NCBI GenBank assembly: GCA_029558535.1
Contig: JAKQEK010000378.1
Location: forward strand, 123,610-187,609
DNA length: 64,000 bases
Direction: 5' to 3'
Origin: Bacteroidota bacterium
GTDB lineage: Bacteria; Bacteroidota; Bacteroidia; Bacteroidales; ML635J-15
Under the pieces are notes generated by a model, which ran no database searches, was not told where the DNA came from, and saw only the letters and a program-made list of their open reading frames with translations. The position numbers and the translations under genes were made by a program. Below, piece by piece: positions 36,887 to 47,375 of this stretch (the stretch's first letter is position 1; each line of letters begins with the position of its first letter).

Positions 36887-37840
36887 TTAAAAATATCTCG
36901 GTGTTTTCATACGTGTTTCAAGCTTTCCGGGTAATGTATAATCTAACATGACTTCATGTCCACCCCAACCGCTAAGTGCAGTTAAGCTATGCGTATAGGC
37001 ATAACCTATTACAAAACTTTTAGAAATGTTCCATTCTGTCATAAAAACTACTGCATCTCGCATTTTTAAAGTATTGTCAAGAGTACTACTAGTTAACAAA
37101 TCTGCACCAAAGCGGTAAGTAGCCCCAATCCAAAATGTTTCTCTAAACAAAAAGTAATTCGTAATGTCAATGTTTGTAAGGGCTTTAAAATCTTCGCGTA
37201 TCAAGAAGCTAGGTTTATATTTCACACTTTTACCTAAATCAAATACATATCCAGCAGTAAGATAATAGTGCCTTTCCTGTACTGTATTAAATCCGTCAGG
37301 AGCTTCAATTAAATCACCTAACATATCGGTTACAGACACTCCTGCATAGAATCTATGCGAATAAAGAAATAGCCCTACTTTCGGATCGAACCGCATTGTA
37401 CTAACTCTTGTTAGAGGGATTGCAGCATCATCAATTGTTTCGCTAACGAGCTTACTCCCATCCAAAGCAAAATAACTTATCCCAGCAGCCAAACCCATAG
37501 AAAGTCTAAGTTTGTTGTTGAGCTTAAGTATATAGGAATAACTTCCGTAGAGCGATTGTTGATACTGAGCACCAATTCTGTCATTAATAAACTGTAGTCC
37601 GAGCCCCATTGATTGATGAGGAGCTCCTTCAATACTAATCATTTGTGTTGAAGGTGCGCCATCAAGACCTGTCCACTGCGAAGAGTAAACAGAATTTATA
37701 CTTGTCCATTGTTTTGTCCCGGCATAAGCAGGGTTTACAGTCATTGGATTAAAAATGTACTGGTTGAATACAGAGCTTTGCTGTGCAAAGCCCTGTATTG
37801 AGAACAGTACCATAACGATTATTATATATGTCTTTTTCAT
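36887..37840 (-). CDS. PorP/SprF-family type IX secretion membrane protein
   Basis: 317 residues with a signal peptide (MKKTYIIIVMVLFSIQGFAQQ). FNQYIFNPMTVNPAYAGTKQWTSINSVYRSQW-type opening (here SVYSSQWTGLDGAP), SMGLGLQFINDRIGAQ, RFDPKVGLFLYSHRFYAGVSVTDM and a barrel-like C-terminus identify PorP/SprF. These outer-membrane proteins are linked with export and surface anchoring of type B sorting-domain adhesins. It lies 27 bp after the 3052-residue adhesin, the classic pairing. Confidence 0.93.
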   Translation of the reverse strand: MKKTYIIIVMVLFSIQGFAQQSSVFNQYIFNPMTVNPAYAGTKQWTSINSVYSSQWTGLDGAPSTQMISIEGAPHQSMGLGLQFINDRIGAQYQQSLYGSYSYILKLNNKLRLSMGLAAGISYFALDGSKLVSETIDDAAIPLTRVSTMRFDPKVGLFLYSHRFYAGVSVTDMLGDLIEAPDGFNTVQERHYYLTAGYVFDLGKSVKYKPSFLIREDFKALTNIDITNYFLFRETFWIGATYRFGADLLTSSTLDNTLKMRDAVVFMTEWNISKSFVIGYAYTHSLTALSGWGGHEVMLDYTLPGKLETRMKTPRYF

Positions 37841-37867
37841 TGCATTATTGTTTTAAGTTAAACCAGT

Positions 37868-40800
37868 TTATCTCAAGATTGTTATGTAACCATCAAATAT
37901 TTTATACTCATCGCACATCTTAACTTTTAGGATGTAGAAGTATGTTCCTTCGCTTAAGTTTGACCCATCCCATAGATTGTTGTACGAAGTTCTTGAATAC
38001 ACTTCGTTACCCCAGCGGTTAAATACCACCAATTCGTTCTCCGGAAACAATTCTAAGTTGCCAAACACCAGGTAGTCATTCTGACCATCATTATTTGGAG
38101 TGAAAACGTTATTCAATTTAGGGGTTTCGGTAATTTGTTCTGAGTCAATAATTATATCGTAAGTCTTCTCGCATCCATTTATATCGGTCACAGTCACTAT
38201 GTGGGTTCCGGCGCCAAGATTGGCAACAACACTCTGGTTCGATCCGTTTGACCATTCGAAAATGTATGGCTCTGTTCCACCTATTACTTCGATTTCTGCA
38301 GTACCGTCATTATTTCCGTTACAATCAGCATTTGTCTTTGATATTAGTTCGAACATTATAGGTTCTGCAGCAAAGATTTCCGCTTCTGTTGTGGCTGGAC
38401 AGCCATTCGAGTCGCGAATTGTTATTACATTATCTCCCGGAGCAAGATTGTTAATAATGTTGGATTCTGTTACATCTGTCCCATTAACTGTAAAGATATA
38501 AGGTGCAACACCACCATAAACATTAACTTCAACAACTGCGTCATTAATTCCTTCACAATTGTTGTGATTGATAACACTTACTGTTGCCGACAAGGTGTTA
38601 AGACTTTCTACCGGAACTTCTATAGCTTGAGTAGTACAACCGTTGGCATCCGAAACAACAAGATAAATATTTGTCCCGTTTATTAGTCCTTCAAAGCTGC
38701 TGCCTGAGCCAAAGTTTACACCACCATCAATAGAGTACTGATAAGGGGCTGTTCCTCCTTCAACAAACAAGTCAACACCAACTTCTCCGGTTCGGCAATG
38801 AGGAAGATAAGTTAGAGTTAACGCTTCGGTACTTGAAACAGAAACCTCTGTTTCTAAAGTACATCCGTTAGCATCACTAACTACTACGCTATATGTTCCG
38901 GCGGTTAATCCTGTAAAAATATTTTCAGATTGGAATACACTTCCGTTAATCCTATATGTGTAATAACCGGTTCCACCAAATGCATTTACTGTGATTGTTG
39001 CATCATCAGCTCCAAAACAGTTTATAAAACTCACTTCTATATCGGCTGCTAATTTTTCGGGATTAATAATTATAACTTCTTCAGAACTTACATAACAGCC
39101 ATTCTCATCAGTCGCGACAATAATATATTCTCCTGCAGACAATCCCGAGAAATAATTAGATGACTGTGGAGCTCCTCCATTTAGCGAATATGATAATTCA
39201 GAAGTTGTTCCGCTAACTGTTACCATTATGCTTCCATCGTTTGAATCGAAACAGCTTACCTGCGACGAAGCCTCAAGACTTATTTCGAGCGAAGATATTT
39301 TTACCAATTGCTCACAATAAGCGATGTTACCATTAACATCTGTTACTGTCCACAATACTGCGGTTTGTCCTATTGGGAAAACAGCAGGTGCATTATTGCT
39401 TACTTCTGCAATGCCGCAATTATCAGAAACCTGTGGCGATTCGAGTACAACATCGGTCAAACAGCTAACAACGTCTGTTGGACAGATAATTACAGGAAGC
39501 TGAGCGTCTGTTACTGTTACAATTTGCTCACAGGTTGCAATGTTGCCGCTGCCGTCAGTTACTGTCCATGTTACTGTTGTGTTTCCGATTGGGAAGATTG
39601 CAGGAGCATCGTTTGTTACCGATGCAACAGTACAATTATCCTCAACTGTTGGTGTTCCAAGAACCACTCCGCTTGCTGTACATTCGCCAGCATCAGTGTT
39701 TACTGCTAAATCTATTGGGCAAGTGATTGTAGGTAATTCAATATCTGTTACCGTTACAAGCTGCTCACAGGTTGCAATGTTTCCACTGCCGTCAGTTACT
39801 GTCCATGTTACAGTTGTTGTTCCGATTGGGAATACTGCCGGAGCATCGTTTGTTACCGAAGCAACAGTACAGTTATCATCAACTGTTGGTGTTCCAAGAA
39901 ACACACCACTTGCTGTACATTCGCCAGTATCAGTGTTTACTGCTAAATCTATTGGGCAAGTGATTGTAGGTAATTCAATATCTGTTACCGTTACGATTTG
40001 CTCACAGGTTGCAATATTTCCACTGCCGTCAGTTACTGTCCAGATTACTGTTGTGTTTCCGATTGGGAAGATTACAGGTGCATCGTTTGTTACCGAAGCA
40101 ATTGAACAATTATCATCAACTGTTGGAGTTCCAAGAACAACTCCGCTTGCGGTACATTCGCCAGCATCAGAGTTTACTTCTACCGGAGCAGGACATACTA
40201 TTGTTGGAAGTTCTATGTCGGTTACCGTAACAAGTTGCTCACAAGTTGCAATATTTCCGCTGCCGTCAGTTACTGTCCATGTTACAGTTGTTATTCCAAT
40301 TGGGAAGATTACAGGTGCATCGTTTGTTACCGAAGTAACAGTACAATTATCATCAACTGTTGGTGTTCCCAGAACAACACCGCTTGCAGTACATTCGTCA
40401 GCATCAGTGTTAACTGCTACCGGAGCAGGACACACTATTGTCGGAAGCTCGATGTCGGTAACTGTTACTAATTGATCGCAACTTGCTGAATTGCCCCCAA
40501 AATCCGTGACAGTCCATGTTATTGTAGTAGTTCCAAGAGGATAAGGGTCTGTTAAAGCGAGCATATCGTCTCTAACACCTGTTACGGTATTCACACCACA
40601 ATTATCATTAACTAGCGGAGTTCCGACAACAACGTTAGTTGCCTCGCAAGTTCCGGCATCGCTGTTTACAGCAACATTATCGGGACAAGTTATAGTAGGC
40701 AATTCAGTATCTTCAATTACAACAGTAATAAATGCATAATCACAGTTTGTTGGGTTTATTATTTCGCAAATGCTATACTCGAGCAAATAACTCCCAACCG

Positions 40801-43800
40801 CAACTCCGGCCGGAACGACAAGGTCACCGGATGTATCAATATAAGCGCCTGTAATTCCACCATCGTCAACTAATGTGATAATAACGTCGTCCGAATTTAC
40901 AGCAAGTCCATCCAGATAATCATTTGTAAGAACATTCCCTGCAACACCACCAGTTTCGCAATCCACTGCAGCAGAACTAAAGTTATCATCATTTGCTGCT
41001 ATCACTGCTGCAAGAACAGTAATAAATACCGGAGCATCAGAGCAGTTAGACGTGTTCATTATTTCACAGATTTCATAAATCAGTGAATATGTTCCGGCAG
41101 GAGTGCCAGGGAGAACATCAACCGAACCATCAGGATTTAGTACAAGATAGCCATTTGGTTCCGGCACCGTTTCTTCCAAGGTTACCTCAAAGGGATCAAC
41201 CGGAGCTCCATTTAATAGGTCGTTATCAAAAACATTAAGGACATCGGTTTCTCCGGCAAAACCATTTACACCACTAGCATTGTCTTCAACTGCAATGATT
41301 TGCGGAGGCTCAACACGAATCGTAACTATTGCGTCGTCGCAATTAGTCGGATTTAGTACCTCGCAAATTATATAGGTAAGGCTATAGTTTCCTGCAGGAA
41401 TTCCGGCAATAACATCAACACTTCCGTCGGGGTTAAGAATAAGATAGCCGTTTGGCTCAGGAACTGTCTCTGTGAGAATCACCTCAACAGGATTAACAGG
41501 ATTTCCATTTAACAAATCATTATCAAAAACATTAAGCACATTTGATTGACCAACATATCCATTTACACTAGCATAGAAATCATCATTTGCAATAATGGAA
41601 GTTTCTGAAACAGTAATGCTTACAATTGCATCATCACAATTAGTTGGGTTTAATACTTCGCAAATCAAATAAGTTAAAGTATATGTCCCTTCTGGCGTTC
41701 CGGGTTCTATATCAACACTTCCGTCAGCATTTAAAATAAGATTACCTGTTGGGTCGGCAACCGTTTCTGTAAGAATTACTTCTGTAGGAATAACCGGATT
41801 ACCGTTTAATAAATCGTTATCAAATACATTAAGTATATTTTCCTGACCATCATAACCATTTACACCAGAAGCAAAATCGTCATTTGCTATTATTTGGGTT
41901 GCATTAATCGTTATAGTAACTATTGCATCATCACAGTTAGTCGGATTAAGAACCTCGCAAATCTGATAGGTAAGATTATATGTACCCGCAGGTGTACCCG
42001 CTGCTACATCAACAGTACCATCACTGTTTAAAGTAAGGCTTCCGGTTGGGTCACCAACAGTTTCGGTAAGAATTACTTCAGCCGGAATTACGAGCTCTCC
42101 ATTTAACAAATCGTTATCGAAGACATTTAAAACAGCCTCTTGACCATCGTACCCATTAACTCCCGAAGCAAAATCGTCGTTAGCTATTATCTGAGCAGCA
42201 TCCACTGTTATTGTTACTACTGCATCATCGCAATTTGTTGGGTTAATAACCTCGCAAATCATATATGTTAACTGATGAGTTCCGGCAGGAGTTCCCGGGT
42301 TAACATCAACAGAACCGTCAGCATTAAGCGTTAAATAACCATTAGGTTCCGGAACACTTTCAGTAAGTATCAATTCTGCAGGAATGACAGGAGATCCGTT
42401 AATAAGATCGTTTCCAAATACATTGAGAATATTATTTGCACCACTATATCCATTTACTGGTCCACCAAAATCATCTACCGCAATAATTACGTTAACTGGA
42501 TTTGTTATCTCTTCATCCTCATTATTTTCAGTATCCGGATCAAATGTGTCGTACGAGGTAATTTTTACTTTATTAAGATAGTTTCCGCCTGGCAGATTTA
42601 CTTGTACATTAATAACCAGACTTGCTGAACCAGGATAAGCGATGTCTCCAATCTGCCAAATTCCGGTAATATTATCAAAAGTCCCTTCAAGTGTTGTGTG
42701 TGAGACATAAGTATATCCATTGGGTAACAAATCTGTTACAACAACATTTAATGCTCCGCTCGGACCATTATTTGTTACTGTGATAGTAAAGTTTACATTA
42801 TCACCAACATAAGGAGTGCTGTTATTTACAATTTTGCTGATACTTAAATCTGCCATTGCTATAATTGGTGTTACAAATGTAGATTCGTTATTATCCAGGT
42901 CTGGATCGGCAATGCCGTCTCCATCACTAATTATTGCTGTATTTACCAAATTGCCTGTAGCATCTGCCTCAACAAATCCTCTGATTACAATCACACACTG
43001 CCCTCCGGCGATAATCGTTCCAAGGTTACCAGAACCAGTCCAAGGGCCATAATTTGCCTGACAACGAGATGCTTCCCAATCAATTACAAATCCGGGTAAA
43101 ACATCGTCAATTATCACATTTGTGGCATCGCTTGGACCATTATTAGCATAGAAAAGCACATAATATATTTCTTCTCCGGCAGTAATTTCTATCGGATTTA
43201 TAACATAATCATAAGGATTTCCAAAAATTTGAGCCTGACTTAAAGGTAAAATTGAAGGATCAACTTGAATCTTGACGATTTCTAAATCAGAAATAAGCTC
43301 AACGTCTGTAATTATTGTTGAAGTGTTATTTGATAAATCTGAGTCAGGAGTATCCGATTCTACAATAGCAGTATTGGATATATCTTCTGTAACGCTGCTG
43401 AGAACTGTCCCTCTTATTAAAAGTGTGAACGAAGAAAGTGGAATCATATCTCCGATAACATACTCGCCTGTCCAAGCAAACCATGTTGTTCCACCATCGG
43501 CAGAATATTGAGCACTAGAAATTATTAGTGAATTAACAACATCGTGTATGTGAACACTTTCGGCGCTAAATGTATTGCTATTATTTGTTACCAAAATAGA
43601 ATATTGTATCGTTTGACCTGCAATTACTGACGCCGGACCTGATTTCACTATTGACACATCTGCATCAATGTTTAGAGGAGTATAAATGGTTTCTTCATTA
43701 TTTGAAGGATCCGGGTCCGGATCAGATGCTATTACTGAAGCAGTATTAGGAATAGGATCTACATTTGGATTCGGAGAATTGTCAATTACAACTCCTCTGA

Positions 43801-46800
43801 TTCTTACGCTAAATGTTGAAAAAGTAGCAAGACTTCCTATGTTTAAACTTCCTGTCCAAGGGCTTAACCATGTAGAGCCTCCATCAATTGAATATTCAAC
43901 TGAAGAAATCACAGCAGGATCAATAATGTCTGTAATTACAACATCATTAGCAACTGAAGGACCAAGATTAGTAACATTTATCTGATAAACAATCTGACCG
44001 CCAATTACAACCGGTGATGTTAGTGCAATTTTTGTAAGATTAAGGTCTGCAGAGCTTTCAATTGTTGTAATTACAGTTGATTCATTGTTAGATAAATCGG
44101 GATCGGTTGTGTTTGCACTATAAATAGTAGCAGTATTAACCAAGGTTCCGGTTGCTGAAGGATCAACATCTCCACGAATCATAACATAATTAACTCCCGG
44201 ATAAAGGAATTCGGCAAGGAAACGTGTGCCCCCCCATGCAAACCATGAGTTGCCGAAATTAAGCGAATACTCAGGATTTGAAATTCCGGCAGGCAAAATA
44301 TCTGTAATGGTTGCATTTACCGAATTATCCGGACCAAAATTTTCAACATTTAAGAAATAATATATTTTTGTTCCGGCTGTAATCACCGAAGGGGTAATCT
44401 CAATTAGTTCTGCCGGACTTCCAACCGGAAGATTAGATGGATTGATATGAGATTTAACAATTGAAATATCTGAGGTTTTAATTACTGTTACTGTAACAAT
44501 AGCCTGATCGCAATTTGTTGGATTAAGAACCTCGCATATTTGATAAGTTAAAGTATATGTTCCTCCCGGAGTAAAGGGAGCAATATCAACAGAACCATCA
44601 GGATTTAATGTAAGTTTTCCTGTTGGGTCCGAAGTAACTAAACTAAGAATCACTTCGGCAGGAATTACCGGATTTCCATTCAGTAAGTCATTGTCAAACA
44701 CATTTAATATATTTGTTTGTCCTGCGGTACCGTCAACACCAGACTCAGAATCATCATTAGCTATGATAGTTGCAGGAATAACTGTTACTTCAACAATTGC
44801 GTTATCACAATTTGTCGGATTAAGAACCTCGCAAATCTGATATGTAAGTGAGTAATTTCCAGCGGGCGTTCCGGGATCAATATCAACAGAACCGTCAGGA
44901 TTTAATGTAAGATTTCCTGTTGGGTCGGCTACCGTTTCGGTTAAAATAACGTCAGTCGGATTTACTGCACTACCATTTAAAAGGTCATTATCAAACACAT
45001 TGAGCAGATTCACAACTCCTGTGTATCCATTAACTCCCGTTGCCGTATCATCATTTGCAATTATTGCAGCTGCCGTTACGGTTACAGTTACAGTAGCCTG
45101 ATCGCAATTTGTTGGATTGGCTATTTCGCAAATTTCATAAACAAGATTATATGTTCCTGCAGGTGTTCCTACGGCTACATTAACCGATGTGCCAACAAGG
45201 GAAACAGCCGGGTCAGTTGAACTTATAAATGAAATGTTTACTAATGAAAGATCAACTCCCGTTCCATTAAGCAAATCGTTTATCAAGACATTGGCAACAG
45301 CGGTTCCACCAGTCATTCCATTTGCCGAACCACTATCGTCGTTTGCAATTATCTGCAAAGCATTTGGAATGTTTACGTTAATAACGGCATCACAACCCTG
45401 GTCGTCGGTAACCACTACCGAATATGTCCCAGAACTCAAGCCTGAGAAAACATTCGAAGACTGAGCAGTACCTCCATTTAAAGAGTAAGTATAATTGCCG
45501 GATCCACCGGTTGCAGTTATTGTAATTTCAGCATCTGATCCATTATAAAATGAAATCTCTGCTGTTAATGAAGTGCTAATGTTTATTTGTGGAAGAACAG
45601 TAACTGTTACTTGTTCGCAAGATGAAATTCCACATGAGTTTGTCCAGGCTGCATAATATGTAGTTGTAGTACCAGGTGCCGGTATTACCAAATTGGAACC
45701 AGAACCAACAAGAACTCCACCACAAGAACCTGTGTACCAGTTAAGACTTGTTCCACTACCTCCGGTTGCTGTTAAACTAATGTCGCCAACATAATCAAAA
45801 CATAAAACCGGTAAATCAACTGATGCTGATACCGGCGGTTGTGGAAGACTCAAAATCGTAACATCTGTATTTACCGTTCTTGGACAACCATTGGTTATAA
45901 ATGAATAAGTTATCGTGTAGTTTCCCGGTGTCGATGTGGCAAGATTTATTTCTCCTGTTAGAGGATTCAATGATAAACCAGAAGGTAGAGATGTAAATGT
46001 CCCTCCCGTAATTCCCAAAATTTGTGGTAAAACTGTTCCTGCCGGACATAAACTTAATGCATTGTTGTAAGAAACATCAGCCGTTCCTAAACTCAAGCTC
46101 ACCTGAAAAGGTTCAGCAAAGTCACCAAGGTTAGCTGTTAAAGAAGTTGATGCTTTGGTTTTTACAATAATTGTGCGTACACTTAACCCTAAACAAGGAT
46201 CTATCGCTCCAAATAAATCAGAGATATTTACAGCAGCCTCGGCAAACTGATACGGTGTATAAACTGACAAACCGAACGCTCCAAAAGGTATATCTGCATT
46301 TGCAGTATTTGTAGCAGCAAAAGTAACCCCTCCAGGTATCGTTTGCTCAACATAATCATATCCCGAGCCTACAGGTTTCCATAAATAAATTCTTACAATT
46401 CCGGTAGACCCGCCATTACTATACTCAATAGAAACAACCATATCGTTTATTGTTCGCCCACCATGAGGTCCGTCAGTATTAAAACCAAAGTTTTCGTTTC
46501 TGGTTAAAGTATTCTGTAGAAATTCAAAATCAATATAACTTGTTCCAGATGTGGTAAATCTATCACTTCCCAGGATTATCCACATATCATCATTAACATC
46601 TTTGGACATGTGCCATAAAACGTTATTAATATCATTTTTACTATTGGCTTTACCAACTGTCCATACCCATGTTCCCGGATCCTGATTAAATTTTGAACCC
46701 TGAAAAATCATATCGTTTCCATCATAATTATCATGAATCTTTCCACTATTTAACGGGTCAAAAGGTGATCCATCATTGTTAAGTACATAACCTCCTGCTC

Positions 46801-47026
46801 CGGCATTACCAACTACCCAGTCGCCAACTCCCGCTGTCGGAAAATTCGACTTTAAGTCTCCTTCAATGCTAAACCCTCCTGTTGGAATTAAAATCGGGGC
46901 TGTCTGTGAATAACTTACTGATGGCAGTAATAAAATAAAAACTACTATCATTGTCAATAATGACTTCAAAGTTAATCCGGTGATTTTATTGTAGTAAATC
47001 TTGTTTACTGGTAAATGTGTTTCCAT
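37868..47026 (-). CDS. Giant multidomain surface adhesin with type B (gliding-type) C-terminal sorting domain
   Basis: 3052 residues. The long signal region ends near SVSYSQ (residue 41). Then an N-terminal beta domain (to about 280), Ig-like and one SprB-type repeat (about 490-555), a first block of about 99-residue IIANDD...VTVT repeats (555-850), a DUF11 block (855-1510; six units such as VTNNGPS), a second IIANDD block (1515-2110), HYR units of 79 residues (2110-2575; LPTITCP...DGSGNIATCEQ), SprB repeats (2575-2970), and the C-terminal sorting domain (LNNVFTPNNDGQND...FNRWGNEVY...DGSNLSEGTYFYIL). Heads the porP/porE-like operon. Likely cell-surface adhesion or motility. Confidence 0.93.
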   Translation of the reverse strand: METHLPVNKIYYNKITGLTLKSLLTMIVVFILLLPSVSYSQTAPILIPTGGFSIEGDLKSNFPTAGVGDWVVGNAGAGGYVLNNDGSPFDPLNSGKIHDNYDGNDMIFQGSKFNQDPGTWVWTVGKANSKNDINNVLWHMSKDVNDDMWIILGSDRFTTSGTSYIDFEFLQNTLTRNENFGFNTDGPHGGRTINDMVVSIEYSNGGSTGIVRIYLWKPVGSGYDYVEQTIPGGVTFAATNTANADIPFGAFGLSVYTPYQFAEAAVNISDLFGAIDPCLGLSVRTIIVKTKASTSLTANLGDFAEPFQVSLSLGTADVSYNNALSLCPAGTVLPQILGITGGTFTSLPSGLSLNPLTGEINLATSTPGNYTITYSFITNGCPRTVNTDVTILSLPQPPVSASVDLPVLCFDYVGDISLTATGGSGTSLNWYTGSCGGVLVGSGSNLVIPAPGTTTTYYAAWTNSCGISSCEQVTVTVLPQINISTSLTAEISFYNGSDAEITITATGGSGNYTYSLNGGTAQSSNVFSGLSSGTYSVVVTDDQGCDAVINVNIPNALQIIANDDSGSANGMTGGTAVANVLINDLLNGTGVDLSLVNISFISSTDPAVSLVGTSVNVAVGTPAGTYNLVYEICEIANPTNCDQATVTVTVTAAAIIANDDTATGVNGYTGVVNLLNVFDNDLLNGSAVNPTDVILTETVADPTGNLTLNPDGSVDIDPGTPAGNYSLTYQICEVLNPTNCDNAIVEVTVIPATIIANDDSESGVDGTAGQTNILNVFDNDLLNGNPVIPAEVILSLVTSDPTGKLTLNPDGSVDIAPFTPGGTYTLTYQICEVLNPTNCDQAIVTVTVIKTSDISIVKSHINPSNLPVGSPAELIEITPSVITAGTKIYYFLNVENFGPDNSVNATITDILPAGISNPEYSLNFGNSWFAWGGTRFLAEFLYPGVNYVMIRGDVDPSATGTLVNTATIYSANTTDPDLSNNESTVITTIESSADLNLTKIALTSPVVIGGQIVYQINVTNLGPSVANDVVITDIIDPAVISSVEYSIDGGSTWLSPWTGSLNIGSLATFSTFSVRIRGVVIDNSPNPNVDPIPNTASVIASDPDPDPSNNEETIYTPLNIDADVSIVKSGPASVIAGQTIQYSILVTNNSNTFSAESVHIHDVVNSLIISSAQYSADGGTTWFAWTGEYVIGDMIPLSSFTLLIRGTVLSSVTEDISNTAIVESDTPDSDLSNNTSTIITDVELISDLEIVKIQVDPSILPLSQAQIFGNPYDYVINPIEITAGEEIYYVLFYANNGPSDATNVIIDDVLPGFVIDWEASRCQANYGPWTGSGNLGTIIAGGQCVIVIRGFVEADATGNLVNTAIISDGDGIADPDLDNNESTFVTPIIAMADLSISKIVNNSTPYVGDNVNFTITVTNNGPSGALNVVVTDLLPNGYTYVSHTTLEGTFDNITGIWQIGDIAYPGSASLVINVQVNLPGGNYLNKVKITSYDTFDPDTENNEDEEITNPVNVIIAVDDFGGPVNGYSGANNILNVFGNDLINGSPVIPAELILTESVPEPNGYLTLNADGSVDVNPGTPAGTHQLTYMICEVINPTNCDDAVVTITVDAAQIIANDDFASGVNGYDGQEAVLNVFDNDLLNGELVIPAEVILTETVGDPTGSLTLNSDGTVDVAAGTPAGTYNLTYQICEVLNPTNCDDAIVTITINATQIIANDDFASGVNGYDGQENILNVFDNDLLNGNPVIPTEVILTETVADPTGNLILNADGSVDIEPGTPEGTYTLTYLICEVLNPTNCDDAIVSITVSETSIIANDDFYASVNGYVGQSNVLNVFDNDLLNGNPVNPVEVILTETVPEPNGYLILNPDGSVDVIAGIPAGNYSLTYIICEVLNPTNCDDAIVTIRVEPPQIIAVEDNASGVNGFAGETDVLNVFDNDLLNGAPVDPFEVTLEETVPEPNGYLVLNPDGSVDVLPGTPAGTYSLIYEICEIMNTSNCSDAPVFITVLAAVIAANDDNFSSAAVDCETGGVAGNVLTNDYLDGLAVNSDDVIITLVDDGGITGAYIDTSGDLVVPAGVAVGSYLLEYSICEIINPTNCDYAFITVVIEDTELPTITCPDNVAVNSDAGTCEATNVVVGTPLVNDNCGVNTVTGVRDDMLALTDPYPLGTTTITWTVTDFGGNSASCDQLVTVTDIELPTIVCPAPVAVNTDADECTASGVVLGTPTVDDNCTVTSVTNDAPVIFPIGITTVTWTVTDGSGNIATCEQLVTVTDIELPTIVCPAPVEVNSDAGECTASGVVLGTPTVDDNCSIASVTNDAPVIFPIGNTTVIWTVTDGSGNIATCEQIVTVTDIELPTITCPIDLAVNTDTGECTASGVFLGTPTVDDNCTVASVTNDAPAVFPIGTTTVTWTVTDGSGNIATCEQLVTVTDIELPTITCPIDLAVNTDAGECTASGVVLGTPTVEDNCTVASVTNDAPAIFPIGNTTVTWTVTDGSGNIATCEQIVTVTDAQLPVIICPTDVVSCLTDVVLESPQVSDNCGIAEVSNNAPAVFPIGQTAVLWTVTDVNGNIAYCEQLVKISSLEISLEASSQVSCFDSNDGSIMVTVSGTTSELSYSLNGGAPQSSNYFSGLSAGEYIIVATDENGCYVSSEEVIIINPEKLAADIEVSFINCFGADDATITVNAFGGTGYYTYRINGSVFQSENIFTGLTAGTYSVVVSDANGCTLETEVSVSSTEALTLTYLPHCRTGEVGVDLFVEGGTAPYQYSIDGGVNFGSGSSFEGLINGTNIYLVVSDANGCTTQAIEVPVESLNTLSATVSVINHNNCEGINDAVVEVNVYGGVAPYIFTVNGTDVTESNIINNLAPGDNVITIRDSNGCPATTEAEIFAAEPIMFELISKTNADCNGNNDGTAEIEVIGGTEPYIFEWSNGSNQSVVANLGAGTHIVTVTDINGCEKTYDIIIDSEQITETPKLNNVFTPNNDGQNDYLVFGNLELFPENELVVFNRWGNEVYSRTSYNNLWDGSNLSEGTYFYILKVKMCDEYKIFDGYITILR
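39537..40484. repeat. 237-bp tandem repeats encoding HYR units
   Basis: The marker GCAATnTTnCCnCTGCCGTC recurs at 39537, 39774, 40011 and 40248, an exact 237-bp period (79 codons). Units are close to identical, with more diverged neighbours on both sides. Confidence 0.85.
41030..42480. repeat. 297-bp tandem repeats encoding IIANDD-type units
   Basis: The marker around CCATTTAACAAATCGTTATC recurs at about 41210, 41507, 41804, 42101 and 42398, an exact 297-bp period (99 codons). Related, more diverged units lie at about 44.5-45.3 kb. Confidence 0.8.
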
Positions 47027-47375
47027 TTTCTTTAATTTTAATTAGACAAAATCTAAATAGGAGAAAAGGGTAAAAAAATTTGGCATTGACTGCCCTGTTT
47101 TTTCCAACATTTCAAAATAATCAGTCTGCTCACAACTTTCCCTTAAATCCTTAGACTATAAACAATGTGTTTGTTCATTTTGTTCAAAGCGTTTTATTAA
47201 ATTTTAAATTTATTTTGAAAAGATCAAGCCATGTGTCTGATTATCTGCACATTAGCAATATAAATAATTTTGAAAAAATATTGAAAAACCGAAATTTAGT
47301 TTTATACCATATGCAAAAAAGGCAGAAAATATATTTTCCTACCTTTAAAAACATATTGAAAATAATTTTTCTAAA
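47027..47375. other. Intergenic region before the adhesin operon
   Basis: 349 bp, AT-rich. It must hold the adhesin operon promoter. The best minus-strand candidate, near 47045-47055 (TAGATTTTG, one base longer than TAnnTTTG), is weak. No gene, RNA or clear terminator seen. Confidence 0.4.

Noticed and set aside
39540..40475. A 311-codon plus-strand frame with internal repeats, and shorter ones nearby
   Set aside because: It is the antisense shadow of the 237-bp HYR repeats of the adhesin. The frame is open only because the repeat unit is a multiple of three.
39300..40500. Regularly spaced repeats suggestive of a CRISPR array
   Set aside because: The period is 237 bp, the whole unit is conserved including the 'spacers', and it is coding.
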